Shown here piece by piece: positions 46,036-57,914 of a DNA stretch of 64,000 nucleotides (position 1 is its first letter; each line of letters opens with the position of its first letter). The translations under genes were made by a program, and so were the position numbers. Source of the DNA: Vanessa cardui (lineage: Eukaryota; Arthropoda; Insecta; Lepidoptera; Nymphalidae). The stretch spans positions 1,297,514-1,361,513 of the forward strand of contig NC_061136.1 in NCBI RefSeq assembly GCF_905220365.1. Direction: 5' to 3'. The notes under the pieces were generated by a model that was not told the DNA's origin, did not search any database, and saw only the letters and a list, made by a program, of their open reading frames with translations.

Positions 46036-47663
46036 TAAAAAAAGTTGAGGTCATAGATTATTTTATCTTATAAAGTAATAACAGACAAAACAAGAAAAAG
46101 TGCTACGATTAATTCAATCAAAAATAAATAACACATATATGTACGTAACTCAACCTAAATCAATCATTTCAAGTTTGCAGTTCTTGTTACATTGTTATTT
46201 TCATTTAGTTCAGTCATACAAAATATTTAGAATATTATTATTTATTTACATGTTCAGATTTTAGTAAAGAGTAGTATTTCAATTTCTTTCGTTTTGTGTC
46301 AAAAACAAATGAACTTTTGTTTCTTAAAAGTAAATAAAATAACTGAAGCGTATCGTATCAAAACTCGGTTATAGAAGCGCAATCTTAGCCACATCCCGCT
46401 TCTCTCATGCGCTTGCATATTTGGGATACTATGAAGTGATTTGATATTCACGATGAATGTCAACATGAGCATTGGGCGTGAATCTAGTACTCACAAACAG
46501 GATATATAATGTAAATTTAATGGCATATTGACCTAACTATGTATTTCAAATTAACCTGCACCAGCAGTTTACTCAGATGTAGGATATAACTAAGACAGAT
46601 TTACAATCACATTTTACAACAGCACAAAGGGTTTGTTTTCGGACCAAGATTCAAAAATGAGGTAGACTTACAATTTGTTCTCTATGCGTAACTTTCAGAA
46701 CAGTCAAAAACGCAAAAAGCGACAATGAACTTGCTCGAGAAATATGTCTATCTTGTTGCTTAAAAACCTTACTCATACTTAAAACAAAACTATAGCACTT
46801 AAATACTGAACAACTTAGATCACATACTGATACTATCACAACTGATAGAAATGCTTTAAACATTTCAAATAAAAATAAATTCTAAGAATCTACTTCATGG
46901 GGATTTGATTTTGATTTTTAATAATATTTCCTTTTATTCAATCTAACTCTTTTGGACCAAAATGTTTTAGGTGGGTTTGTACTTACATACTTTATCATTT
47001 TTAATTTGTACAGTTTTCATGTTGATTCCGCTACGATACCACAACTTGCTAGGCTATAATTACAAGTAATTCTATGTCTAATAAGTAACACTTAATTAAC
47101 ACAAATGAGTAATTATAAAAGACGAAACACCGAATAAAGTAGAAACGCTGCGTATCCGGTCGGCCACGCGCCAAATAATTTGAAAATGAGAGTAACTTTG
47201 ATGATAATTATAATAACAGTTAACTGGATTAAATTGTAAGAGCATTAAAAAAATATCAAATTATATCTTTAGAATTGTTTCGTGTAGCAATAAAAATCTT
47301 GGTCCATTTTTAATATTTCTGGGTGAATAATTCTAATGAGGTTTATGGTTAATCTTCATTACAAATATATAATCAAGTCTAACAGTATTGTTTTAACAAT
47401 CTAATTTTAAAGAAATAGATGATGCAAAAAATAGATTACTAAGTGCAAGAATCCAAGGCGATATTAGACATCTGACATATGACTTTTGACATTTAGTAGA
47501 TAAACTTGACTTATACGCGAAGCAAATTGTTTTGGATTTAAAATTACAAACGGTCAGACACTGAAGTACATAACAGTAAGACAATACGTAAAAATAATAA
47601 ATCATTGAGTTAAAAAAGTATTTACCGTGATTATAAGTTACCATTTTATTTCAGTACTTCACC
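46036..47663. other. intergenic region and 5' leader of MOZART1
   Basis: No repeat or coding exon is supported. TTTATTTCAG at 47645-47654 is a good splice acceptor 9 bp before the MOZART1 start codon, so an untranslated first exon should lie somewhere upstream, but I cannot place it. Confidence 0.45.
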
Positions 47664-47894
47664 ATGACCTCGGAAAAAAACGCTCAGGTGGGACAAGCTC
47701 GTGAAACATTTCAAATGCTTTTTCAAATTTCTCAACTTCTCAGCACTGGTTTGGACGCTGAAACCCTAACTATATGCATTAGGCTTTGTGAATTAGGAGT
47801 GGATCCGGAAGTGCTAGCTCATGTCATAAAGGAAGTAAGGAAAGTGGGCGAAAATGCAGCCGAGATCAAACCATCCAATTTACAGTCACATTAA
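47664..47894 (+). CDS. MZT1: mitotic-spindle organizing protein 1 (MOZART1)
   Basis: A 76-residue protein from ATG at 47664 (context CACCATGACC, close to Kozak) to TAA. Residues 11-62, ARETFQMLFQISQLLSTGLD to VIKEVRKVGE, are the whole MOZART1 helical domain. The conserved LSTGLD, CI.LCE.GV.PE.LA and VI.E.R positions are present, and the length is that of the family. MOZART1 is a small subunit that binds the N-termini of gamma-tubulin complex proteins and helps recruit and activate the gamma-tubulin ring complex at centrosomes and spindle poles. The coding sequence is a single exon. A splice acceptor just before the ATG implies a spliced 5' leader. A candidate poly(A) signal AATAAA is at 48138-48143. 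Identification is firm on sequence. Confidence 0.93.
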   Translation: MTSEKNAQVGQARETFQMLFQISQLLSTGLDAETLTICIRLCELGVDPEVLAHVIKEVRKVGENAAEIKPSNLQSH

Positions 47895-49178
47895 ATGATA
47901 CCAAATCTATAACATAAGTTTGTTAAGTATTATTTATTTTGTCACTAAATTATTAATTAAAAAAACAATTCACTAACTTACTCTACACTTTTAATTTTTT
48001 AATATATATGATGTCATATATGTATATCAAAAAACAAATATAACCTATTACAATATCTGATGTCTCAAATTATAGGGCTAATGAAGTTAATATGTTTCTT
48101 AAATTATTACAAACCACATATGATTTGAACTAAATGAAATAAAAGTTTATATTTAGAATAAATTAATATTAAAAATAATCGGATAAGGAATAATAAAAAT
48201 AAACAATTTTTTACAAATATTTATTTGGTATCTATTTTTACAAACGGAACACCATAATTTAAGCCAGCAAAAATAATATTAATAACAAAGTATCAGAATG
48301 ACTGTCACAAGTAAGACTTAATATAGAAGAATGAATAAATAAATCCTCTAAAATTTATTAAATCTTTATCATGAACAGCCTCCTAACAATTCAGACTAAC
48401 ACTACAACAATATGGGGAACAAATAAATATGTTGTATGTTAATTTTGCTAACATAAATTATGATATTTAAAATGAACATAGACAACTATGTTCCATATTC
48501 AAAAACAAAAAATTAACATTTGTCAAGTGAAATTATGAGCAATCAGTATCGAACTGAAAATATCACAGATGCAAATAATTCACTTAAAAATTCAGATTGG
48601 GGAAAACTTTTAGTAAATAAATTATACCAAAGCACTGAAAATTCTTCAACAAGATTGTAAAATTAAAGTTATCTGATGAAAATATTAATTAAAAATATTC
48701 TTATTTGACAATTTTGTGCACATGATATAATTTCAGACATTTTATATATTGCCATCTAAATTATTATATTTCAGATCTTGTATGAAAGCCATATGTGAAC
48801 TAAAGATTGTGTGTGCAAGAATCACTGAATCTGTATTTATAATTTATTTTATTGGCAGTAGTTGCATGTGTCATAAAAAATTTCAACATAACCAGGTATC
48901 CACTTACCTGTATTCAGATTCCAAAAAATATTATTTGTAAATAATAATTTTGTCATATGAAAATAAACTTGACTGAAACTTAACACCATAAAGATGTTTA
49001 CAGAATAAAAAATTAAAATAAGTATTTATTTTAAAATTACAAGTCTGAACCATAGACAATAGGTTTTAACTTGTTTTGTTAATTTGCTTGATTTTAAAAC
49101 AAATGAATGTTTTGAAAATACCTTATTACCAAGTATAACTTTACTCATACAATCTTGTCATTCATTTATAACATAAAT
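47895..49178. other. 3' regions of MOZART1 and TIM17
   Basis: The two genes are convergent, with 1.28 kb between stop codons. The stretch is AT-rich and repeat-free as far as I can tell. AATAAA on the minus strand at 49030-49025 could serve TIM17. Confidence 0.5.
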
Positions 49179-50298
49179 CTATTGAAAACTTTGTCCCTGT
49201 GCCTGGCTTTGACCTAAGATTGAAGGATCTTCAAATATTGGCTGTTGTGGTTTGAACTGCTCTGATGTTATTCTTGTGAACATGATACTTATGCCCTCTA
49301 TTAGTGCTAGAAGGACGCCTCCAACCAGTGCACTGCCTGCCATCGCCGGAACACCTGAATTAACATTTTCACAACATTATTCATCACTATCCATCAGTAA
49401 CCAATGTCTAAATTCCCTGAATTATTCCACCATGATGGTATTTATTAGTATATTCTTAATCCACTTAGACCGAGCATTAAATTGAACTACGAAGCAAAAC
49501 TGTTATTACTGATTAATAAAAAAATATATATTTTTTGAATGTCAGCACAGTTATTGATATATGTAAAATTAAAGTAAATATATACACATATTATTATCTT
49601 CGTAATGCAAAATACAGCAAAGTGCTAAGTATTTGTATAATGTTTGCTTCTGCTATAGGAATATCCTATATACATCTTATATAAGGAAAAAATAGTGTTT
49701 TTGGTCTCTGACATGAACACAAGTGAGTAAATGCTGCATAGTACCATTTCGAGCTGCAAGGATGCCTCCCGTTAGTGCACCACTCATGATCGAGTTCCAG
49801 GGATCTTCCTTTTGTCGTAAATAGACAAGTGAACAATCAATTGTTGAAAACATTCCTCCCCATACTGCAAAGTTTCCTCCTACAATCGGTGACCTTTCCT
49901 TCATAGCTGCTAAACTACCAAGCTAAAAAACAAAGTGAGATATTCTATACAATGTATAAATGATAATGCTATTTATACTACATTTTAATTCAAAATGACT
50001 AAACTTGCGTAGAAGACTTGCCAAATAAAACTGCGCAAAATTTATCATTACAATTCGACATTTCAAAATCTTCGTCAATATTTTAAGTATCAGATTTTAT
50101 ATTATAAGTTTTAATTTATTATTGCACTTAAAATATAAAATATTTTATTCATACCATTTTCCTACTGAATCCTACGGGAGCATTTCTGAACCCTTTTATT
50201 GAATGGAAGATACCACCGCCGATCGCTCCCATCAAAAATGCGCCGCCAGAGTCATCCAAAATACGCCAAGGGCAAGGTTCTCTTGAATATTCATCCAT
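49179..50298 (-). CDS. Tim17: mitochondrial import inner membrane translocase subunit TIM17
   Basis: Three minus-strand exons, 50298-50155, 49922-49745 and 49354-49179, join to 165 residues, the normal length. The first intron is phase 0 and the second splits the Gly codon of ARNG/VPAM. The protein opens MDEYSREPCPWRILDDSGGA and has the four small-residue-rich membrane segments of the Tim17/22/23 family: GGAFLMGAIGGGIFHSI, IVGGNFAVWGGMFSTIDC, IMSGALTGGILAARNG and AMAGSALVGGVLLALIEG. Cys9 and Cys78 correspond to the pair that forms the structural disulfide in Tim17. It acts in the TIM23 complex of the inner membrane, translocating presequence proteins into the matrix. The C-terminal tail is hydrophilic and Gln-rich, as in animal Tim17. 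The open frame that continues past exon 2 to 49677 is intron read-through. It shares an upstream region with TRAPPC1. Confidence 0.95.
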
Positions 50299-51536
50299 TT
50301 TATTTTAAAGGATTTAACTCTGCAATCGAGTGTTAGGTAAGAATATAACCTCAAAGCCACTGAATTTAACCTTAAACAGTAAAATAATGCTCACCAACAT
50401 ATAAAATGTAGCGAATTTCGATAAAATATATATTTATATAGATTATTACTATTACAGTATAGTTGCGTTTATTTTGTACTATTTACATCATTTTCGTTTT
50501 CGTATTCGAGAACAAGGTTCGCACTTCACGATTCATAAATTCCTATATCTCTCTCAAATTCCAATTCACTCAAATTAAAGATAACATATAAATATTAAGT
50601 TATAGACTAAAGTAATCATTTTGCTTTTGAATCTGTGGTTTGTCTACGACTGCGACTTGCGAGCCCTATCCCTTACTTGTCTGGTTCAGTAATACATTTT
50701 TTTATAAGTACAAATTAAGTTATATTAATGTTTGGTTTGTCAACTGTGCTTCAGTGTGCGTCCTAAAATAATTTATTTTTTTGTAAAATTGGACTACTCT
50801 CTGAATTTTTTTTCGCTATCTTAATACTAAAATAGTTTTGACCAGCTTGAACAAGCTAAGTTAAATAAATTAAAAAATTATCGGAAGTTAAAACAAAAAT
50901 AAAAATTAGTGTCCGACCGAAGTTTTGGTTTCGGTTTTGGCCGGAAAACCAGTTTCGGTTGGACTTTAATAAAAATATAAGCTAAAAAGTAAATATTAGA
51001 TCTTTATCTGATCTATGTTTGTAAAAATTTTGTCTGTGACCTAAACTTTTATCAAAACCGCTCCAGTAATTTGGTACAGCAAATTTCACTGAGTCTTTGA
51101 ATATTACTAAATTAGAAAACATTAAGGAAATTTTATAATACATAAAAAATAAAAACAGATTAGATTTAGTGACAAATACATAAATGCCATGATAAATTAA
51201 TTTATTCAAATAAGATTTGGTAAGTATATACAAGAAGTATTTCCGAAAATGATAAAATTACTTGTATTAAATTTAGATTTTTTATTTAAATAGATAAATA
51301 TTATATTGTTTTACATTTAATATTTTTTAAGAATATGATAGCTGTTATGTTACAGTTGTCTCAAGAATGTCAAACTCATCAGTCATCAGTACTCAATACC
51401 AATAGTCAAATCAAACGTCAACCACCGATTCAACATCCAAACCAAATATCAGCTGTAGTATTGAAACTGTCTATTTAAATATTTATGGTCTGAAGATTTC
51501 TTGTAATATAATTGAAGTAAATGTATCAGTTTCATT
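50299..51536. promoter_or_regulatory. shared intergenic region of divergent TIM17 and TRAPPC1
   Basis: The two start codons face away from each other across 1.24 kb, so both promoters must lie here, though no TATA box or initiator can be fixed. Around 50910-50968 is a small self-similar block (CCGAAGTTTTGGTTTCGG, CCGGAAAACCAGTTTCGG) with dyad symmetry, probably a repeat fragment. Confidence 0.5.
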
Positions 51537-52185
51537 ATGACGATTCATAACTTATATATTTTCGATCGCTATGGCACCCTACTTTACTATGGAGAGTGGA
51601 ACAGATCCAAACAATCTGGAATGTCTCGGGAGGAGGTATTCTTTACTTTATTTTTATTCTAATTAGTTTAGTAACAATGGAATCAAATAATATTAATTAG
51701 CACAGAATTATTTTATAGTATAGAAAACTTTAAAACATTGCTTGAAATACATTAGGTAATCAGAAAATCTAAGATAAAATTAATTATCTCCTTGTATATT
51801 GTAATACAATGTAGCATTTAAATAAATTAACATCTTATTATTTCAGGAAGGGAAATTAATGTATGGTATGCTGTTCTCGATAAAATCATTTGTTGCTAAA
51901 ATATCTCCTCTGGATCCAAAGGAAGGCTTCATGAACTACAAAACATCAAAATATACCCTACATTGCTTAGAGACTCCATCGGGAATAAAATTTGTTATGA
52001 ACACTGATAACCAAGCTCAAGGTGTGAGAGAGCTATTAAAAAAGATATACGGGGACATTTATGTTAAATATGTTGTAAGAAATCCAATGTGCGGAATTGG
52101 AGAACCCATTACAAGTGAATTGTTTAAAAATAAACTCGACTCATTCATAAAACAAGCACCATTGAATACAGTTAGGGCTTCTTGA
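51537..52185 (+). CDS. TRAPPC1: trafficking protein particle complex subunit 1 (Bet5 homologue)
   Basis: Two exons, 51537-51635 and 51847-52185, are joined by a phase-0 intron with GTATTC and TTTCAG ends, giving 145 residues, the same length as animal TRAPPC1. The N-terminus MTIHNLYIFDRYGTLLYYGE is the first beta strands of a longin-type (sybindin) fold. MLFSIKSFVAKISPLD and YTLHCLETPSGIKFV are conserved family stretches, and the C-terminal half has YVKYVVRNPMC. TRAPPC1 is a core subunit of the TRAPP complexes, which tether ER-derived vesicles at the Golgi and activate Rab1. It is cytosolic and peripherally membrane bound. The short first exon has no good alternative start. A poly(A) signal AATAAA lies at 52228-52233. 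Confidence 0.95.
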
Positions 52186-53131
52186 TTTGAAAAATAATAT
52201 TTAATGTAAATAGATTTATACATGTCAATAAAAAAATAATAGAATAAAACATCCTATGTTTAGTTAATGATAATATTTTTTTCTATGATAGTATTTGTTG
52301 ATTTATAAACTTTAATTTAAGTCTACTCTACAGTTTAGTTAAACTCTTATTTTTGTACAATTATAATTTCATTATAATATTAAAAATCTCGATAATTTAT
52401 TTTATTATTTGCAATTTATGAAATGAAGAGTTGAGTTGTTAAGAGAAATTAAACTTACAATGTTAGTAAGTGTACTTTCATATATATTGTAGGATTATGA
52501 AGAATAAAATAAATGAATTTATATGATTATATTATTTGTATAATTTTATCATTATATTTAAGATTAAATCTGTTTCAGATATTATTTAATTTAGTATATC
52601 TGTGTTTGAAGTTTTTAAACAAATAAGGATAAGCAACTGTAATTATTACATACTTGTTTCCTTTATTATTTTTCTTAATATTTGATATACTGGTCTGCTA
52701 TAGTAAATATCTTATAAAAATAAAATAAATCTTGTAAAATAGAAATTATTTCAAGTTATTTCTTGTATTTATAGGATAGTACAAAAATATTATTTAACTT
52801 AAAGCATAAACAATCATATAGCTAGAAAACATTAAAAAATTCAAATATATACCTAAACAAAAATTAATTATTGTCAATGTCATAAAACGGAACGTTACCA
52901 AAATACCAACCTTCAAATTGTAATATGAAGTCAGAGGTTCAAAACTTCAAACTTCAAGTTCAACTTACCAAGTTACCAACAGCCAATAAATTACAAACAA
53001 AATAAATAAAACGGCTGTTTATGTATGTATGCGATTACTTATTATATTAAGTGGCAAGTGCAAAAAATACCTGTATTATATAAATATAATGGCTTTAGTT
53101 TATTTTGGAATTAAATTGAGGATTATCTGTG
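52186..53131. other. intergenic, TRAPPC1 to centrobin-like gene
   Basis: Both genes point the same way. Apart from the TRAPPC1 3' end, the stretch is plain AT-rich sequence. About 52900-52985 has repeated words (AACTTCAAACTTCAAGTTCA and ACCAAGTTACCAAC) of unclear meaning. Confidence 0.45.
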
Positions 53132-56092
53132 ATGAGTGAGACCGACGACACTGATGTGCTTTTGCTGATACCTCCGAATTTCTTTCTAGTTTATAGCTCA
53201 GGTTCTGAGGATTCTTTTCTCGAATCCTCTAGAACAGTAGTTCATAAACCTGTTTCATGCACAGCTCAAGTTCTAGGCAAACTGGTTGACCAAGTCCATA
53301 CTTTAGAGTCCCGATTGGAATCGTTAGAACTGGACACGAGTAACGCTTTTTCTAGTGTCGGTTCTGCCAAGCGTAAGGTATGGGATTCGGAAAGTCTTGA
53401 CAGTCGGAGTATCGACCGAAAATGTTTTACTTTCCCGCGCAGACGGCGCCGTAAACTTAGGAAAGAAAGAACTAAGGACGTGTCTGTGACCAGTCTTGAT
53501 ACAATCACTACTAACGATAATAATATCCACTCATTAAAATTTAAAGACGACTTTAACTTTAAACGTGTTGAACATTTTAATGACGCTCAAAGTATGGATG
53601 GAGATATCAGCAGCATAGTTTCTACACCTAGTAAAAAGAACGACAGACTTCTTCTCCATGAAATAGACGAATTCCTCACGAAAGTCGAGTCATACGATAC
53701 AGCAGACACAAAAAAAGAACAGACTGGAAGTCCTGAAAATGTTATCAAAGCAACAGGTGATTATTTATCTCAAAAACTGGAAACCAAGAACATGGATGAA
53801 GTTCAATTACCAAGTGGCCGGGTAGTGCCGAGTTCCGTCCTCGACAAGTATATTTACTTGGTTAAAAACAATGGCAACCAACCTGTACAAGGTATTTCAT
53901 CAAACGTACGATCTGATAATGATGTATCGAGTTACACTGCACCTTCAAGGGCTAAACAAGATACAAAATCTCCAAGCATTAGAAGATTAAACTTTGTGGA
54001 GAATAGAGATGTACAACCTACATCAACTCCTAAAAGAAATACACAAACAAGTTCAAATTATTCTGAGTCATTTAAACCATCATCAAATAAGATCTTGGAC
54101 AGAGCATCTAAAGTGCTAGAGCACTATAAGTCACAAAGCTATAGCCATAATACTCATAGTTCCGTAACTGACACTAGCGATGTAACGTCTTTAAAGAGGG
54201 AAGAATTTAAAATGCCACAAATGAGACCGTTTGATTTAGATAACAGGAATTTTAAAATTGACTCAATTGACACAGACTTGTTGAGCTTAAGTGAACTTTG
54301 GGGGGAAAAGGGGGACAGAGTTGATAAAGTTGAAAGTATAAAATTGGAAGAAGAAAGATTAAAGAGAGAGGTAAATATTCAATTTAAATATTACACATTC
54401 CTAATATTTGTTCTTTATATACTATTAACTAAACTTTTTTTTCAAGCACTGTGAAGCAATGATCCAACAATTGCAAAGGAAGGTACTAGAACAGCAAGAA
54501 AAATTAGCAGTAGCTCTGAAAGTAGACAGAGCGAAAGATACCGCAATCAACAAGCTCCGGGAAGCCTGGCTCAAACTCACAGGTAGTCTTGATAGGGCTG
54601 AAGAGAGGCACCGTTCGGCTCTGGATAAAATGGTTCATGAAGTTGAAAACTTCAAAATGGTGGCTGGTGAAGCACAGAAGGTATAACTTTGAGAACTGAA
54701 TAAATATATTTATTTTATTAAAATTTTCAAATGACATTACTGTTACATTATTACACCATTCACTAAGTAAAGTTTAGGTGCCTTAATGGTTCATATATTT
54801 TAATTTTCGAAAACCAAATGTAATGGGTTCAACCCAGGTCCGTTCAATGAAAATTTAAGGAAATTTACATGAGTCTTTTACATTTATAAACTCAGCTCCG
54901 ACTTGCCTTACTTCTAACTTATGATTTATTATTCTTTACAGAAAACAAATCAATTTGAAACAGAACTTTACAAAGCACTTGACCTGGCCCATGATTATCA
55001 AGACAAATGCAAAAAACTAACATTGGAAAAGAATGAACTGCAAGGAAATTTGGAAAAAATGTCTGAAAGTAAAGATGAAGCGATTAAGTTGAAAGAAAAG
55101 GAAATAGACGTTTTGAAAGAGAATTATGAAACTGTAATGAGGTTGAATAAACAGTCAACGGACTGTGTTCAAAATCTAGAAGAAGCATTAGAAAAGGTGA
55201 GACTTGCAATACATTAATACTAAGCAATGATGTTCAAACTTGTCGTGTTAATAGTTTAACAAATTTAAACTATTGAAGTTGGTGAAACTACAAAGTGAAT
55301 CTATATAATAATGATGTAAATCAAAATGTGCTGCATTTTCTAATATGCTTTAGTAAATAAGTAGTCTTTTTTAGATTAACATTTTTTATAGTGTTTTTAT
55401 TTTTTATGATATTTATAAAAATTAAGGTTTTTTCCTAATTTGAATTCTAAACATTTTACAACTTTATTAAAAATTTTGAGTATAATATTGTGTGTATGGA
55501 AAACCTTTATACTTTTGCATTCTATTGTTTGATGAGAACCTTGTCTGTGTGTTATTTATAAGTGTAAGCTGTTGGTACTTCCAAAAGTGCCTTATCTGTG
55601 CTGCACATCATATTGCACCTAAGATTTTGCAACAATTTCCAAATATATCTTTGCATCGGAAATGTTAAATGTGTAGTATATTTATATTCAAATCCCTGTT
55701 TATTGATGACTTTAGTGTTCCTTGATATCGACTAATTTGAGATCTACTTGTGACAAATACTACTCAAACCATTTTTTTTATAATTGTCGTAGTCTACAGC
55801 TTTTTTCATCCCACTTTTGGACCGACAACTCTGTCAAGTGTCTTAGAAATGTAATAGTGAGACTAAATTGTAAATGCTTTTATTTCAGGAAAAAGCAGAT
55901 CACATGTCTACAAAATCAAAAATAATTGAATTAAATCGTAAACTAGAAGAAGTGAGCGATGAGAAACAACTCATACAAGACGAGAGAGACATACTCAAGG
56001 ATAAGATCAACGAGGAGAGGTCAAGGTGCACCATGCTGGAGCGCCAGCTCTGCGATGCACAGACTCAAGTCGGTGATCTTTTGAAGAGATGT
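53132..56092 (+). CDS. centrobin-like coiled-coil centrosomal protein, 5' part
   Basis: Exons 53132-54370, 54447-54680, 54942-55196 and 55889-56092, all with phase-0 GT..AG introns, give 644 residues in one frame, and the 3' end is not seen. The start is ATG at 53132 (MSETDDTDVLLL). The long first exon encodes a hydrophilic, Ser/Asp-rich region with a basic patch RRRRRKLRKERTK near residue 110. From about residue 405 the rest is almost continuous coiled coil: QQLQRKVLEQQEKLAVALKV, then REAWLKLTGSLDRAEERHRS. The order of disordered head plus coiled coil, and the LAVALKVD..KD.AI.KL...W phrase, resemble centrobin, a daughter-centriole protein. This is judged from memory and is moderately sure. 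After the donor at 56093 no next exon is certain. A strong acceptor at 56280-56281 would add 21 residues ending in a stop. Otherwise the gene continues past or is interrupted by the transposon array. Confidence 0.7.
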
Positions 56093-56812
56093 GTAAGTAT
56101 TTTTCTAACTATACAAATAAAAGCATATTTTATAAAAAAGCAAGTTTTTATTATGTTGTTGTTTTATAAATCAGTAGCCATGAAATAAAAGATAGATAAT
56201 ATAAGTCTCATAAGGATATCCTCATCTTTTGGATACTGACTGTACTACAACTACTAAGTAAATTGTTCTATTTTTCTTCAGTTCACAAAAAACAAATCAA
56301 ATGAAATGTGTATCAAATTAATGCAAATAAATTGTTGCTATTATTAAAGAAATAAATGATAAATCTAAATATATGATCTAGATACTCAGTAGTTACTCTT
56401 TTGCATGTGAATGAATTGAAATAAAGAATAGAATGCCCGAAATAAACTCAAAACTGTTTTTGCTCCAAGTGCTTCATAATTAAATGATTTTTAAATTTGT
56501 AAAAAAATTCTAATACTAATTTCATTTTTATAATAATTATTAGAATTATACACAATAACTTGTAATGTTATGCTTATTCTTAAAATTTTAGTTATATTAG
56601 TAATATTAAATAAAGCAACCCTGTTTCTGTCACCCTTTCACACCCAAGCCGCTGAACCGATTTTGATGAAATTTTGGTATGAAGCAAACTTGAACTCCAA
56701 GAAAGAACATGGACTACTATTTTTGCCTAACACATGACAACCAACATACTAAAACGCCAGTCAAGCAGCGGGTGCATAATAGTTTTAAGTAATGCTTCAA
56801 CAATATCCATAT

Positions 56813-57101
56813 AACAACAGCCTGTAAATTCCTCCTAAAGGCCTCCTCTCCCTTTGAGGAGAAGGTTTGGAACATATTCCACCACGCTGTTCCAATGCGG
56901 GTTGGTGGAATACACATGTGGCAGAATTTCAATGAAATTTGTCACATGTAGGTTTTTTCACGATGTTTTGCTTCACCCCTGAGAACGAGATGAATTATAA
57001 ACACAAATTAAGCACTTGAATCAGCGGTGCTTGCCTGGGTTCGAACCCGCAATCATCGATTAAGATGCACGCGTTCTAACCACTGGACCATCTCGACTCT
57101 T
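56813..57101 (-). repeat. tRNA-derived SINE (family S1) with target duplication
   Basis: A good copy (AACAACAGCCTGTAAATTCC to CTGGACCATCTCGACTCT) with an internal deletion at the CACTGCTGGGC segment. An 11-bp direct repeat AATATCCATAT flanks it at 56802-56812 and 57102-57112. It lies downstream of the last supported centrobin-like exon. Confidence 0.9.
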
Positions 57102-57112
57102 AATATCCATAT

Positions 57113-57685
57113 TTCTTCAGAAATAAGTCGAGTTAATATCCATATATATCATTTAATTTTCAAATATTTATTAATTTACATGCAGAATATATACATTAAT
57201 TTGTATATACTAGACTAAGAATTATAGTTGAGAAAGTATTTCATAATAGTGTGTTACTTCAGTTTCTCTCAGTAAGTCATCATCTATATAGGTGGAGTTA
57301 TTACAATATGAGAATATTTGAATAAGGAATGTTGTGGCTTGTACATATGTTAAATTTTTTTTAAAATAGTCGTAGTAATACTTTTTTTGTTAACAGTTAA
57401 TTTTGGATTACTTAAAAATACTAATCATAAATCTTGTTACAAACCACAAAATATGTTTTAAAACATTTCACTCTTTAAATAAATGTTGCAATCAATTCAA
57501 TTTTAATTCAGAAATAAATACACCGAAAAAAAGATTGATTCAAACAAAATTATACAGAGTAAAAAATAAAACAAAACATAAGTGACGCTGGTATTCTTTC
57601 GAAATTTGAATTAAATTAAACATTTAATAATTCCTTTATAAGAGAGAATTGGAATCAGTTCACTTTATTCATCCCGTTACGTACA
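57113..57685. other. AT-rich sequence before the transposon array
   Basis: No exon in frame with the centrobin-like gene and no known repeat. The open frame 57403-57585 has no support. Confidence 0.45.
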
Positions 57686-57708
57686 GTCAGGATGGCCGAG
57701 CGGTCTAA
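57686..57708 (+). pseudogene. 5' 23 bases of a tRNA-Leu gene, cut in the D arm
   Basis: GTCAGGATGGCCGAGCGG followed by TCTAA is identical, as far as I know the family, to the first 23 bases of an insect tRNA-Leu. It includes the acceptor 5' strand, the A box (TGGCCGAGCGG) and the first half of the D arm. A real gene would continue GGCGC. Here the sequence switches at 57709 to the transposon unit. The anticodon, variable and T arms are not found in the window. It may be a true tRNA gene split by insertion, with the other half beyond position 64000, or a tRNA-derived fragment. Confidence 0.7.
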
Positions 57709-57914
57709 CGCTAAGAACTCACGGAGCGGTTTTCAGCCCGCGCCCGCCGCGGTGGCGGAATGGAGTTTATTTTCAAAACTCACGAGACCGCAGTTTTGTG
57801 CGATAACGCAGCCGCCGCGGTTGCGATTATCACCCGCAAACGTAGCGGTTGATTATCGCAGGACGGGCGGTTGCAAGACGGGCGGTTAAACGATCAGTTC
57901 AGTTCCAGACCGTC

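Noticed and set aside
49677..49744. Continuation of TIM17 exon 2 past 49745
   Set aside because: Family comparison places the ARNG/VPAM junction there, and a GT donor is present. The rest is intron.
53129..53131. Start of the centrobin-like gene at 53129
   Set aside because: The triplet there is GTG. The first ATG of the frame is at 53132, and nothing supports a non-AUG start.
57692..57889. Open frame running from the tRNA-Leu fragment into the transposon edge
   Set aside because: It merely joins ATGGCC of the tRNA A box with GC-rich transposon sequence. No domain and no conserved start.
57849..57914. N-terminal extension of the transposase upstream of MDTHQK
   Set aside because: It would begin at a TTG codon in GC-rich non-coding sequence. 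ATG at 57915 is the natural start.
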